Positions 22,146 to 33,327 of a DNA stretch of 64,000 nucleotides are shown here, piece by piece. This DNA is from Pseudevernia furfuracea (lineage: Eukaryota > Ascomycota > Lecanoromycetes > Lecanorales > Parmeliaceae). A program made the position numbers and the translations under genes. The notes under the pieces are model-generated. The model saw nothing but the letters and a program-made list of their open reading frames with translations, was not told the origin of the DNA and made no database searches. The stretch spans positions 1,302,001 to 1,366,000 of the forward strand of contig JAIUPT010000013.1 of NCBI GenBank assembly GCA_022315425.1, given 5' to 3'. Positions within the stretch are counted from its first letter, which is position 1. The number at the start of each line of letters is the position of its first letter.

Positions 22146-23942
22146 CTAATAGCCTGGATGCATGATGATCAGCCGAAGCTCCCACGATTATTGTGGGTAC
22201 AATTCGCTTACCACTTTGCTCTCTTCTGTTGTCTCCTCCTCCATCTCCGCCACTGTTGCCACTGGACACTGCTGCGGCTTGGATTCCCTGCTCATCACCT
22301 CTCAACTTTTCAAAGTATGCTTTGATGTCTTCTGCCCCCACAGCTTGCCCGCTTTCCGCGAAGGGCTGTAAAAAGCTTTTGACTTTGTCTTTGAGGTGAT
22401 TATACACCATGACACCCTCTGCCAGACAGAATGGAATTGTATTAGCCTTCTTTCCATCTGCGTGGAATCCTAAAATGACAGCATTCGCACGTCATGCGAG
22501 AAGAGCACGTACCAATGGCTCTGACCCGATCCACGTTGCTCAGCGCCGCCTCGCCCCTATCAAGTAAACTTGCGGTGCCCACACTCTGCCCACCTTCTTC
22601 TCCGCTTTCGGATATTGGAGGCTCATACGATTCCTCCTCCTCAAGCAGTTGGGGGAACTTGCTGAGCTTGGGATAGCAACTTGGACATCGGCAGAAATGC
22701 TCTCGGAAGTCCTCTTTCAGAAACATGGAGAAAGATCCTGTGCGAAGCTCCGGGAGGTAATCATGGTATCTTGGAATCGTCTTGGTTTTCTTGAAGTTTG
22801 ATAATTCGGATGAGTCGAGCGCGGCGTCGTCGGCTTTGCGCTTCTTGCTGTTGGCATCACCATTCACAACAGGTTGAAGGGATGGCTCTTGCTTTGACGC
22901 GCGGTCTTCAGTCCTATCGTTCCCATTCGTCCCATTGCTTGTCGGCTTCACTTCTTTTGGCTCCTCAGTAGCCTCAGCTTGGGCGGCGGTGTATTCAGCA
23001 AGGCGCCTGTGGAGTGTCAGGAAATCTCAGATAGGCAAGCATCCGCAAGAAAACTTACCTCTGCGCTTCTTCTTCGTACTCCTGGAGTCCCTTCGCAGTG
23101 CCTTCGCTTTTTGTTTGATAAACCGGAGGTAAGAAACCAGCGGTTCCTGCATACTGCTTGATCCAGGGATTAACATCCACGCACTTGTAACAGATGAAGG
23201 TATCGAAGCTCTCTTCGCCAGGGAATCCCGGAGGTAGCGGGTGGTCTGCATCTGCATCATCGGCGCCATCGATCTCTGCATGCTTTTCTTGCTTTGTCGG
23301 TGTCTGAGCCCTGTTCCAACCTCTCCCAAGGCCCATCACGCATTCTGGATGCCACCAGTCTTCTCCACAACCACCGTCCTTTTCGCTCGCAAGGCCCAGA
23401 CACTGAAACATAGTCCCCTTTTCTTCTTCCGCATTGTATGATTCCTTACATCCGCAGAATCGATTCTGTGAGTTTTGATTGTAGGTATTTCCTTCAGCCG
23501 GGGTCTGCGAGTGGACTGGGCCTTTCATCCCTGTCGCCGGATCTATGCGAAGCGTGCAAGGTGAGGTTGATGGTAGTCTCGTAGTGCCACAGTCGCAGGT
23601 GAAGTTGCGCCGATTGAAGAGCTCGACCAATGTATGCTCGCCGTGACATGCGATAGAGCAGGAATAGCAGACCGCTGCTGGAGTGAAATGATCGGAAGGC
23701 GAAGCAGGTGGAGGATTGCAAGTCAAGCAGGAAAACAAGTTCTGACGGAGAGGACCTAAAGGCTGCGTGCAGTGCTCGAACTTGTATGGCAAGGCTTCGC
23801 GCGCGTCGGCTTCGAGTTGAAGCTGGCTGTCGATGAAATCCGAGGCCGTTTGGGAATGTTGTGAGGCCTCAGAGACGCTCTCTTTGCGCTTTTCATCGGT
23901 AAGACCATTCAATGGCAGGCCAACGCCCTGTGAGTTTGTCAT
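22146..23942 (-). CDS. mlo2: UBR7/Mlo2-type UBR-box and PHD-like zinc-finger protein
   Basis: Four exons on the minus strand: 23059..23942, 22513..23006, 22212..22469 and 22146..22153, giving 547 residues. A UBR box covers about residues 54-130, with Cys/His pairs in FSCLTC, VCYSCSIACHGEH and FTCDCGTTR. A PHD-like Cys-rich region follows at about 160-210 (FCGCKESYN, GCGEDWWHPEC), with FICYKC after it. A basic patch (KKRKADDAA) may be a nuclear signal, and a second Cys cluster HFCRCPSCYPKL lies further on. UBR7 homologues are E3-like ubiquitin ligases reported to act on histone H2B; S. pombe mlo2 is linked to mitotic fidelity. The last exon is only 8 nt and yields the ending REQSGY. The gene is divergent from MCM2. 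Confidence 0.9.
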
Positions 23943-24296
23943 GCTTTAGGTGTATGATGTTGAGTAGATGGACAGGCCATCGGAAGGTAGAAGAGGCGCC
24001 AAGAATCAATCTAGTACGGCGAGCGACAAGTTCTGAATTCGCGTCAAAGTCGCGCAACGCGACGCGGACACCAAACCACTCGATCTGCAAGTTCAACCTT
24101 CACTCCTTTCTCTCTACACCATTCAAAGCACAAATTATCGGTCTCTTCAATCAACCCTTTCATTCTTCAATTACTTTAGCAAACATTAGATAGCAAGATA
24201 CTTGTTCCCAATGAGGTACTGCACCAAGTCCCAAGCGCCTTACTCTGCGCCCTCCAACAAGAACTGACATCCTTCAGCTCACCACTCCGATCCAAT
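23943..24296. promoter_or_regulatory. Shared divergent promoter of mlo2 and MCM2
   Basis: 354 bp separate the two ATG codons, so both promoters must fit here. Three ACGCG cores cluster within 27 bp: one inverted at 24040..24044 and two abutting at 24057..24061 and 24062..24066. ACGCG is the core of the MluI cell-cycle box bound by MBF, which controls MCM genes in yeasts. That it works so here is inference. Confidence 0.5.
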
Positions 24297-27074
24297 ATGT
24301 CTGCCGCGAACAGAGGAGCTGCCGCTCGTAATGGGCGCAAGCGATCAAGAGAGCCCGATGATGATATTCCATCCTCGTCCGCGCCTCCGCCCTCAAGTCG
24401 TAAGTAAACGGCTCCCGTCGCACCAGACTTGGTCACTGACACGCTACAGCGCCTCCATCTTCGCCACCGATGATGCCTCTTGACGATGAAGATGACGAAG
24501 GATTAGATCCGGATCGTGATCTCATTGGCGACATTGACGACGCAGACGAGATGGCAGAAGATGAAGATGGAATTGATCTATTCGCAGACAACTTTGAGAG
24601 AGACTACAAAGCGCGCGAGAACGATGCATATGCCGGTGCAGACATAGATGACGAAGGAGATTACGAAGATCTCGATGTGTCGACCCGAAGACAGCTTGAA
24701 GCACGCCTGAACAAGCGGGACAGAGAATTGGCACGTCGACGCCGTATGCCAGCTGCGTTCTTGCAGGACGAGGATGAAGATGGAGAAATGGATCTCACAA
24801 GGCAGCCCAGGCGAAGAAGACATCACTATGATGAAGAGCAAGAAGACGAAGAGATGGGAGAGGACATTATGGACGAAGAGCTTTCCCTAGAAACTTTACA
24901 AGATGTCAAGGCTTCAAGCTTGACTGATTGGGTTGCTCTGCCGGCAGTGTATCGATCGATCTTCAGAGAGTTCAAGTCCTTTCTCACTGAGTATACGGAT
25001 GACAATGGCACTTCAGTCTACGGAACTCGAGTGCGGACATTGGGAGAAGTCAACGCAGAGTCTCTGGAGGTCTCATATGACCACCTTTCGGCATCAAAGG
25101 CCATCCTGGCCTACTTCCTCGCCAATGCTCCTGCTGAGGTTCTCAAGATATTCGATCAGGTCGCTATGGATGTGACTCTGCTGCATTATCCAGACTACGA
25201 GCGCATCCATTCCGAAATTCATGTCCGCATATCAGACCTCCCAGTTCACTACACTCTTCGTCAACTTCGCCAGACGCATTTGAATTGCCTAGTGCGAGTT
25301 ACTGGAGTTGTTACTCGGCGAACAGGTGTGTTCCCACAATTGAAGTACGTCCGATTCGACTGCACGAAATGCGGTGTCACATTGGGCCCTTTCCAACAAG
25401 AATCGAATGTCGAAGTCCGAATCTCCTACTGTCAGAACTGCCAATCCAGAGGCCCGTTCACCCTCAACTCCGAAAAGACCATCTACCGCAACTACCAAAA
25501 GCTCACACTCCAAGAGTCGCCCGGTACCGTACCAGCCGGCCGTCTCCCTCGACACCGAGAGGTAATCCTCCTCTGGGACTTGATTGACTCAGCAAAGCCA
25601 GGAGAAGAAATCGAGGTGACAGGCATTTACCGCAACAATTACGACGCCCAACTCAACAATCGCAACGGCTTCCCCGTCTTCGCCACAATCCTCGAGGCAA
25701 ATCACGTCGTACAATCCCATGATCAGCTGGCTGGTTTCCGCCTCACCGAAGAAGACGAACGTGAGATCCGCACCTTGTCTCGAGATCCCCAAATCGTAGA
25801 CAAGATTATCGCTTCTATCGCCCCAAGCATTTATGGCCACGCAGACATCAAAACAGCCGTCGCTCTCTCCCTCTTTGGGGGCGTCAGCAAAGAAGCCCAG
25901 GGCAAGCACAAGATCCGCGGTGACATCAACATCCTCCTCCTCGGTGACCCGGGAACAGCCAAATCACAAGTACTGAAATACATAGAAAAGACCGCTCACC
26001 GGGCTGTCTTCGCTACAGGTCAAGGTGCCAGCGCTGTCGGTCTTACAGCCAGCGTACGCCGGGATCCACTGACACAAGAATGGACCCTCGAAGGCGGCGC
26101 CCTCGTCCTCGCAGATCGCGGTACCTGTTTGATCGATGAATTCGACAAAATGAACGATCAAGACCGCACTTCCATCCACGAAGCAATGGAACAACAAACT
26201 ATTTCCATCTCTAAAGCCGGTATCGTAACCACTCTACAAGCACGCTGTGCCATCGTTGCTGCAGCCAATCCAATCGGCGGTAGATACAACAGCACCATTC
26301 CCTTCGCCCAGAATGTCGAGCTTACGGAGCCCATTCTCTCTCGTTTCGACATCCTCGTCGTAGTTCGCGACACCGTCGATCCAGCAGAAGACGAGCGCCT
26401 AGCCTCCTTCGTCGTGAACTCCCACGGCCGCGCTCACCCTTCCGCTAACTCCATTGACGCGAACCAGAACGCCATGGAGTCTGAACACGACACTGAGATG
26501 CGTGACCAACAAATCAATGGCGGGGAGCCGAAGCAGGAAGGAGAGATACCGCAGGAATTGTTGAGGAAGTACATCCTGTATGCGAGGGAGAAATGCAGGC
26601 CGAAGCTTTATCAGATTGATCAGGATAAGGTAGCGAGGCTGTTTGCGGATATGAGGAGGGAGAGTTTAGCGACGGGGGCGTATCCTATTACCGTGAGTGC
26701 CCTCGGCCCTCTTCCTCCGAATCATGAGTGCTGATAAAGTGTAACCTTAGGTCCGTCATCTGGAAGCCATCATGCGTATCAGCGAAGCCTTCTGCAAGAT
26801 GCGTCTGTCTGAGTACTGCACTTCGCAAGATGTTGACCGCGCTATCGCGGTGACGGTGGATTCTTTTGTCGGCGCGCAGAAGGTCAGCTGTAAGAAGGCA
26901 TTGGCGAGGGCGTTTGCTAAGTATGTCCTCCTTTCCAAATGCGATAAAAAGGGGACGTAATGGGTTGCTGACGACTTTGTAAGGTACACGCTTGCGAAGC
27001 CAGGTTCGCAGAGGAGTCAGAATGGGAGGAACGGTGTCAGGACTGGGGCCCCGGCCACGGCTGTGATGGCTTAG
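24297..27074 (+). CDS. mcm2: DNA replication licensing factor MCM2
   Basis: Four exons, 24297..24399, 24450..26692, 26751..26920 and 26984..27074, give 868 residues. The acidic N-terminal tail (DDEDDEGLDPDRD) is typical of MCM2. A zinc finger CTKC...CQNC lies at about 335-365. The AAA+ core has Walker A GDPGTAKSQ at about 534, Walker B LIDEFDKMND at about 596 and the SRFD arginine-finger motif at about 664. A winged-helix C-terminus (VRHLEAIMRISEAFCKMRL) is split over the last exons. The protein is one subunit of the hexameric MCM2-7 helicase in the nucleus. Length is as expected for fungal MCM2. Without the terminal introns, the last 80 or so residues would be lost. Confidence 0.97.
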
Positions 27075-28527
27075 CCTTTCCATGCGTATGGGTAGTCGAC
27101 TTGCATCTTTCGCTACGCCATGTGTTGCGGGGCTATGGTTGTAAAATGTAGCATGAGTGGAAAGGGGTTATGATACCGCATGCTGCGCGCAATAGAGCCA
27201 GTCTTTCGGGCGTTGCGCGGTGCTTCTATGCTTGAGTGTATGACAATGTTGAAGATCTATTGACAACGCTTCCCCGTGCCATTTGTCTATTTACCCCCTG
27301 TAAATATCAGCCTCACATCCAGCAGTCGTATCCGTTGTAGTTGGAGTGGGTAGTTGGCTTGGGGGGTGGAGGGTGTAGGAGAGCATGAGGGCGGAGGCGG
27401 AGGGGGTTCATGAGGGCGTTGACGAAGACGATGTGCCCGGGGTCGGGGCGGAGGTTGTAGCCGCCGCCTGGGGAGAGCGGGGTGTGTTAGTAGGCAGAGG
27501 CTTTGGAAGCCGGGGGGGGGGGGAGGGGGGGGCAGGAGCACACCATGGAACTAGGGTATCACTTCCCCAGCGGAGGGACTACCGAGTTTGTGCCGTCTGG
27601 GGAGCGTGACGGCTTTGGATGTGATGCCGCGCTTTTTTTTTGGCGGATGCTGGGTATGCTTCCTTTCATCGAGGTCCCCGCCTATGTGCCTGTAACCATC
27701 TATTCGGCCAGTTGTCCTCCTTGTGCATTATTGAGCGATATGGTGGAGGTCTCACTGCTGATGCCCCACCGTCGTGTGTCTTTTCGAGAAAGTCCTCAGC
27801 ATGGCAAGCTTGACATGGTTGCCGTATCTTGTGGATCCAGGGTTGTCCTCTGAACGGTAGTCAGACCAACGCCTACTGAACATGGTTAATACCAATGCCG
27901 CCGTTGAGGATGTATTGAGGTGACGAACGAGCGCGAAGAATGCAGAGGATCAACTGTTGTTCTTTCGAGCAGAGAGAGTTGGGGTTTATAGCGACCATGA
28001 TAGAGACAGGAGAGTAATGTTCAAGCGTAATATATAGGAACGAAGAGCGGTCAAAGAGTGCTCAACAGACAGCACAAGAATGGTACATATGAGCAGTACA
28101 TTCGGGAGTAATCACTTCATGCTCGACAGTAGGCCTGAGGATTGAAGTCGGTAATTGTTCAATCCCGCTACTGTTGGTCATTTGCAGCATGTTGAAGCGA
28201 CGGCAGATGGGAAAATGGCTCCGTCTTGCACAGTATGAAGCTCTTGACATACGCTTTGTATGTTCAAGAGAACATCCGAGCTACCGCTTCGAAGAATCCT
28301 CTTGACAAATGAGCAAAATGTTTGGTTCGCTTGGCATCAGAAAATTTCGAGAGAGCAGTAGGCTCAAATGTGTACATGAAAATGGGAAGGAAGGTTATCA
28401 TGCTTTATATACAGATATATAATACATACATACTATAAAAACCTTAATCAGAATGGCACGGTTTCAAATACAGACGCTAGAACCATCCACCCAACAAGGA
28501 AGCACAAGGACCACCGGGCACGCTCGG
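27075..28527. other. Gene-less 1.45 kb with poly-G patch
   Basis: A G-rich patch lies at 27510-27535. On the minus strand, after an acceptor-like CCCCAG, a frame reads GYNLRPDPGHIVFVNALMN up to a TGA near 27316; it looks like a terminal exon, but no upstream exon was found. No named gene. Confidence 0.4.
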
Positions 28528-30248
28528 TCACGAATTTCTCCTTCTATTATCCGGCTTAATCGTACAGGTCTCGGCCAAGCTAGGATGAGCCTTTGCGAAC
28601 GCCGGCCCCAAAGTCCAGTTCTTCAGATCCCGTATATGCCGTTCAAACACCGGATTAATAAACAGCTCTTCAGTTCCTTCCTTAGAAAGCAGAGTATCGG
28701 GCGCCTCGTAAATCCAGTTCAGCGACAAGGTTGTCGTATATGGGATGAAGAAGTCGTCGAAGTGAATGCTTGGATATATCTGCACCAATTTATCTCGCAT
28801 GCGAGGCCAAGGCAGGTAGTCTACCCAAGCAGGGTGCGCACTGAAAAGTTGAGAAGGCCGAGGGGTGACCCATTCGGGCAGCCGGTCGTAGTTTTCTTGC
28901 GTAGGTGAGATTTGCCATCGCTAGTGATTGAAGATAGTTAATTTTAATATAAAGATAAAAACTTTAATAATGAAAGATTTAATCATGGATATTCCTTACC
29001 ATAATGAGGAACATTATATACCTGCAAGAATCAGTGCACACGTCTTCAAGCAGTCTCTAGACACTCCGGGGGTCTGGTCTGAGCTTACAGTACTCCGACC
29101 TGCTCCGGAAGGGTGGCTAAATCAGGGAAGGTGCTCAACATGTCCGTGAACATCTTCGACAATGGATGCGACGTCAAGCTGCGTTGAGGCTTGAGTAGGG
29201 ACACCACGCTCGGATATGCCGGTCCCACAAGCTCTCTATTCGGCATACCTTCGATTGCTCTTTGTCGTCGTTCACCCAGGAAGTCTAATAACAGACCATC
29301 CAAAGGGCATGTACGTATATTTCGGACAGGCACCGAGCACGCAAACATTTGGTTACCATATTTATCACGAGCGTTATGATTCGGACTCAAGGTGTTCATA
29401 GGAAGGGCCGAGGATGGTGGCAGCGACGGTGTCCTGTCACTTTCATATTGCTGTCTCCTATCACGGCTTTCTTGCATGCTTTGTAACACATATCCAACGT
29501 CGAGTTTCTCATCCGAGGAGCGAGACTGTAATCCGTGGGAGACACTGGGCTGCGCTCTCTCAAGTACATTGACTGGAGCGAACGGATTTGGCTGTGAAGT
29601 GCACGTGACCTGGGGGATGAAAGGGGGTGTATGCCCCTGAGCCTGATGGGGAGAACCGGTATATGTAGAAGTCGATGCACCACTAGGAACGTTGTTGTAA
29701 GCGGAAGGATGTGGGCTGATTGGGTGCCCGGCGTTGATACCAGATGTCGGAATAGGTGGAAGCCGGCCTGGCTGATGGCATGGAGTGGGAATAGATGCTG
29801 GGTGGAGATCCGTCAGCTGCAGTCTTCTCGGATGTCCTATATGGGAACCTCTACCAACGAGCCCATTTCCTCCGACTATCGGCTGTATGATACCGAGAAC
29901 AGAGTTCAATCTCTGCTTGATCTCTTCATTCTCAGCTTCCACCAGCTCCTTCTGGCGTATAGCATGTTGAAGCTCCTGATATGGTTGCTGTGAGGTCAAG
30001 TCCTGTATTTTTCTCTCCAAGCTCTCAATTTGACCCTTCGTTCTCTCACGAATGGCCCTCTGAGCCTCTCTATCATTTGCCCGCTTTTTGCTTAGTTGAT
30101 CAGGGGTGAGGTTGGCCACACCTCGCAACGAGGTGGATGACCGTCTCTTCTTGCTGGAACCTGGCGGGTTGGTAGGAGCGTTGACGGGAATGTTACCGGC
30201 AATGGAATTTTGCCCAGAGTACTGCCGAGTGCCAGGCCCGTTATCCAT
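28528..30248 (-). CDS. bZIP transcription factor with DUF3425 C-terminal domain
   Basis: Three exons on the minus strand: 29089..30248, a 22-nt microexon 29000..29021, and 28528..28920, giving 524 residues. The bZIP basic region KKRANDREAQRAIRERTK lies at about 53-71, followed by a leucine-rich helix (QIESLERKIQDLTSQ). The middle is Pro/Ser/His-rich and probably disordered. The C-terminus from about residue 290 carries the DUF3425 pattern: FLGERRQRAIEG, DLATLPEQVGVLYIMFLIM, RWQISPTQENYDRLPEW and HFDDFFIPYTTTLSLNW. The microexon supplies YIMFLIM; skipping it breaks the family pattern. Such proteins are nuclear regulators, some in stress or secondary metabolism; targets are unknown. Divergent neighbours are not in an obvious pathway. 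Confidence 0.9.
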
Positions 30249-30526
30249 TCAATTTGGGTTTGAGACCTACTTAAAGGCCCTTACTCTAAGCGACAGAGAG
30301 TGGTGCTGACGTTTGTCACTGACTCTGTTTCCCGTCGGTTTCCTGCATAAATTGAGTCAGGTCGGCCCTTTTGCATGGCGCTAGCGGTTTCCGACTCAAT
30401 GGGACACATTCGTATTTTGACTCATTCAATTACTCTATAGCTAGACTTCTAATAAGATCTAATCACGTCGCTTCAAGATGTACAGGTACGTACAACGAGA
30501 TCTTTCCGGACAACGCCTCGCTATAT

Positions 30527-30582
30527 GCATCACGCATCACGCATCACGCATCACGCATCACGCATCACGCATCATGCATCAT
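30527..30582. repeat. Heptanucleotide tandem repeat (GCATCAC)6 (GCATCAT)2
   Basis: Six perfect GCATCAC units from 30527 to 30568 are followed by two GCATCAT units. The array lies 18 bp beyond the RIB1 stop, so it is probably transcribed in that gene's 3' UTR. Confidence 0.9.
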
Positions 30583-30599
30583 GCAATCCAAGTCACATT

Positions 30600-31658
30600 T
30601 CATCCAAGCATATGTCCCATCTTACCGATCTTTGTCCGTAGATAGCCTTCGATCTCCTCACTATGTATACCTTTCTTTCCGCCTGTCTTCCAAGCTAGAG
30701 GAACCATGGCTACTCTCTCTTTGACCATGACCTCACGATTAGGGCCTTCCACCGCCCGTACCTTATCCGGATTGTTCGTAAGTAGCTTGATGCCTGCATC
30801 TCCTCCAAATCCGAGATCTAGCAGCATCGCGGTTGCGAGTCCGTAGCTCCTTGCATCTGCTGGATGTCGTAACATGAGGTTGGCCTCGACTGTATCCCAG
30901 CCAAGATCTTGTACGTTGTAGGCTTTGAGCTTCTCCATTAGGCCAATTCCTCGACCTTCTTGACGTAGATATACAATGACGCCACCGGGCGACGAAGGCA
31001 GAGACATGAGCCTGGCTGCCTCGTCGAGTTGTTCTCCACAATCACACCGTGCAGACCATGCAGTCTCGCCAGTATAGCATTCTGAGTGTATCCTGACCAG
31101 AGGTGATGATTGAATGACTTGATCTGTCGGCATAGACGAAGACGGGTGTGACTCTGGATCGATTCGACTAGAAGTTCTTCCGGGATGAAGCCTTCCCGTG
31201 TAGGCGCCTCGTATCATGCGATCCATTTCTGTTTCGCCAGACCGTGGCGCGTCCAACGACCTTGACCGTATGTTATTCCCGAATACAATAGCCAAATGCT
31301 CTTTATCATCCACGTTGTTCTGGTATAGATGCAAAAACATTTCCGCGCCTGTCACGGTCGGTATTCTTGCGCGGACAACACAATTGACGTCTGGAAGTGT
31401 GTCGAGGAGCTTTGGCGGTCTCTGGGATGCGGTATCAACCGGAATTGAGCGGGGTTCTTTATGCGTTGTCGGGGTCCCTGCGCCCGGGGTAGACGGAGGA
31501 GTGAATGCTGGACTGAGGAGGGTTGGAGGGGGTGGAAATCCCGATCTGCCATTGTCGAGGTCGAACTCCGAGACATCTTTACCAGTCGAAGGCCCAGCAG
31601 AGTAGACTGGAGAGGCGTGAGAAGGTAAATCCCGCATTAAGCCGGTCAGGGCAGGCAT
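30600..31658 (-). CDS. RIB1: GTP cyclohydrolase II (riboflavin biosynthesis)
   Basis: Single exon of 352 residues from the ATG at 31658. The frame runs upstream to 31796 without another ATG, so a 5' exon is possible. The N-terminal 90 residues are Ser/Pro-rich, as in other filamentous fungi. The catalytic core has the zinc-binding cysteines in HSECYTGE and RCDCGEQLDEA at about 194-207, the RQEGRGIGL motif, a YNVQDLG/DTVEAN block and LLTNNPDKV. The enzyme opens GTP to give 2,5-diamino-6-ribosylamino-pyrimidinone 5'-phosphate, formate and pyrophosphate, the first step of riboflavin synthesis in the cytosol. An insertion with polar low-complexity text (HPGRTSSRIDPESHPSSS) sits between two core strands. 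Confidence 0.92.
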   Translation of the reverse strand: MPALTGLMRDLPSHASPVYSAGPSTGKDVSEFDLDNGRSGFPPPPTLLSPAFTPPSTPGAGTPTTHKEPRSIPVDTASQRPPKLLDTLPDVNCVVRARIPTVTGAEMFLHLYQNNVDDKEHLAIVFGNNIRSRSLDAPRSGETEMDRMIRGAYTGRLHPGRTSSRIDPESHPSSSMPTDQVIQSSPLVRIHSECYTGETAWSARCDCGEQLDEAARLMSLPSSPGGVIVYLRQEGRGIGLMEKLKAYNVQDLGWDTVEANLMLRHPADARSYGLATAMLLDLGFGGDAGIKLLTNNPDKVRAVEGPNREVMVKERVAMVPLAWKTGGKKGIHSEEIEGYLRTKIGKMGHMLG

Positions 31659-32394
31659 CTCATTGTTATCTGGAAGCTTCTCGTCGAGAATTGACTGCTT
31701 CAAGTGAGAAGTGGAATCACGAGAGCGAAGAAGCGGAGAGGCAGCGGAGAGACTCCGTGAGAATTTTGGTTTGACCGCCAATGCCAACCATGACAAAGCA
31801 CATCACAAAATTCTAGTGCACCATAAGGCTTTGTGTTCTTACTTCATTTAGACGTCTCTCTTGCTTCACTTGTCAGAGAACGAGAATATATGTTCTAGAC
31901 TTAAGGGTTTCTGATGTGGTCACAGTATCAGAATTGAAGAATGTTCCAATATTTGCCCCTCCATCACCACCGTTCCACAACGAAATGCAGAGGTCGAGCA
32001 GCCTCTTTTGACCCATCACTTATTAATCTCTCTCTTTCCTACTGCCGGATGTAAGGCTCAGTATTCAATAGAAATTTTCACCTGCAGTGAGCCTTGGCGT
32101 CGAACTTTGCTCATCTCCAACCTTGCTTCCTTGCTGTGGTGCAGAGTGCGAAGTCGGCTTTAGCTGCCTGACTATTCTGCCATTGAGTTTCAGGCGCCAA
32201 ACCTGTATCACTTCCTTGCCTTCATTCTGAATTTTGACGTTTGGCAACCCTTATATGAAGTTTTGAACTGCGTGAACTGCGCGGACAGAATCCTTCCTAA
32301 CAAAACCCCCCCCCCAACCCGATGGGATTCTTAAAAGGGATGACTGGTTTCTTTCTCTGACATAGGCCAGAGTAGGAGTATGAATTCCAGTGAC
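31659..32394. other. Gene-less stretch upstream of RIB1
   Basis: This should contain the RIB1 promoter and any missing 5' exon. A run of C lies at about 32308-32316. Only short frames otherwise. Confidence 0.5.
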
Positions 32395-33327
32395 AACTTC
32401 AAGAAAGGTGCGTATCATACCCAAAGGTGGGGATTTCTGTGTTTATAGTTGCTTCGTTGCAAGGTCTCTTCCATGTTTGCACTATCATCGTCGTCGTTCA
32501 CGAGATAGAGCTCTTCCCAATTCGCAGTGTTCGAACCGCGTTTTGTGCTCTTGTGGTGTACAATGTTACATTGGCTACATATCGTCTATATTCAAGTCCA
32601 ATTCCAACATTTCCGGCCCCAGATTAACTGCGATGACGCTCTGGCACGAGTTTTATCAAGGAGCGACCAAGCGCGGACGGTACAGTTGGGAGACTAAGAA
32701 GATGCACCTGCATTGCTTTGTGCTAATTCTCTGTGACATCGCCAAAGCTGTGTATATGCTGCTAAGACTGGTCCCCCGGCCCAACCATACTCTACGCTTT
32801 ACGAGCTTCGCTTCAATGATCCGGAGTAAGTTTTTCCTATGTTCCCAAGAACACCGAGATAAATCACGGTCTCATAAAACAGATATTGTGACGACTTGAG
32901 CGAGATCATCCGGGAGAATTGAGAAGTATCGTTTGGCTGCAAGGCACTGACGGCCAACTCTAATTCCCTGCGTTAAGTGAGTGCAAGAATCCAGGAAGGT
33001 CGTCGCGTTGGCCACGGAGTTATTACCAGACTGCAACGAGTCTCGCTAGATGTCGCACTGCAGTATCATATAGCACTTGGCCGTTCCTCCCGGGACACTC
33101 CTGGGCGTGTCCTCGCCTATGACGCGTTCCAATCCATCCATCTTCCCGGAGCCAAAGTCATTCAATTCCAACGGCTGGCTTCAGCAATCTTCTTCGAATG
33201 TTCCCTCGAGTACATACCTCTTCCCTTCAGGCATGACTCTAAAAAGTGTAACTATTGGGATCTCGCTTACTGTGAGGCCTATCTCACTCTCGCTGCTATC
33301 TTCGCACCGCGTCGTTTCGATTTCTAG
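32395..33327 (+). pseudogene. Cytochrome P450 pseudogene with internal deletion
   Basis: Two ends of a fungal P450 survive in broken frames. The N-terminal part has a hydrophobic anchor (ALVVYNVTLATYRLYSS), then after a frame change GPRLTAMTLWHEFYQG and KRGRYSWETKKMH, then in a third frame LYELRFNDPE. The C-terminal part, from about 32990, has VITRLQRVSLDVALQYH, in another frame VPPGTLLGVSS and IFPEPKSFNSNGWL, and finally the heme-binding tail KKCNYWDLAYCEAYLTLAA then IFAPRRF. Roughly 300 central residues, including the I-helix and the ExxR region, are absent. No ORF spans it. It resembles fungal secondary-metabolism P450s. An SDR gene begins 0.7 kb downstream; a past joint pathway is only a guess. 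Confidence 0.85.
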
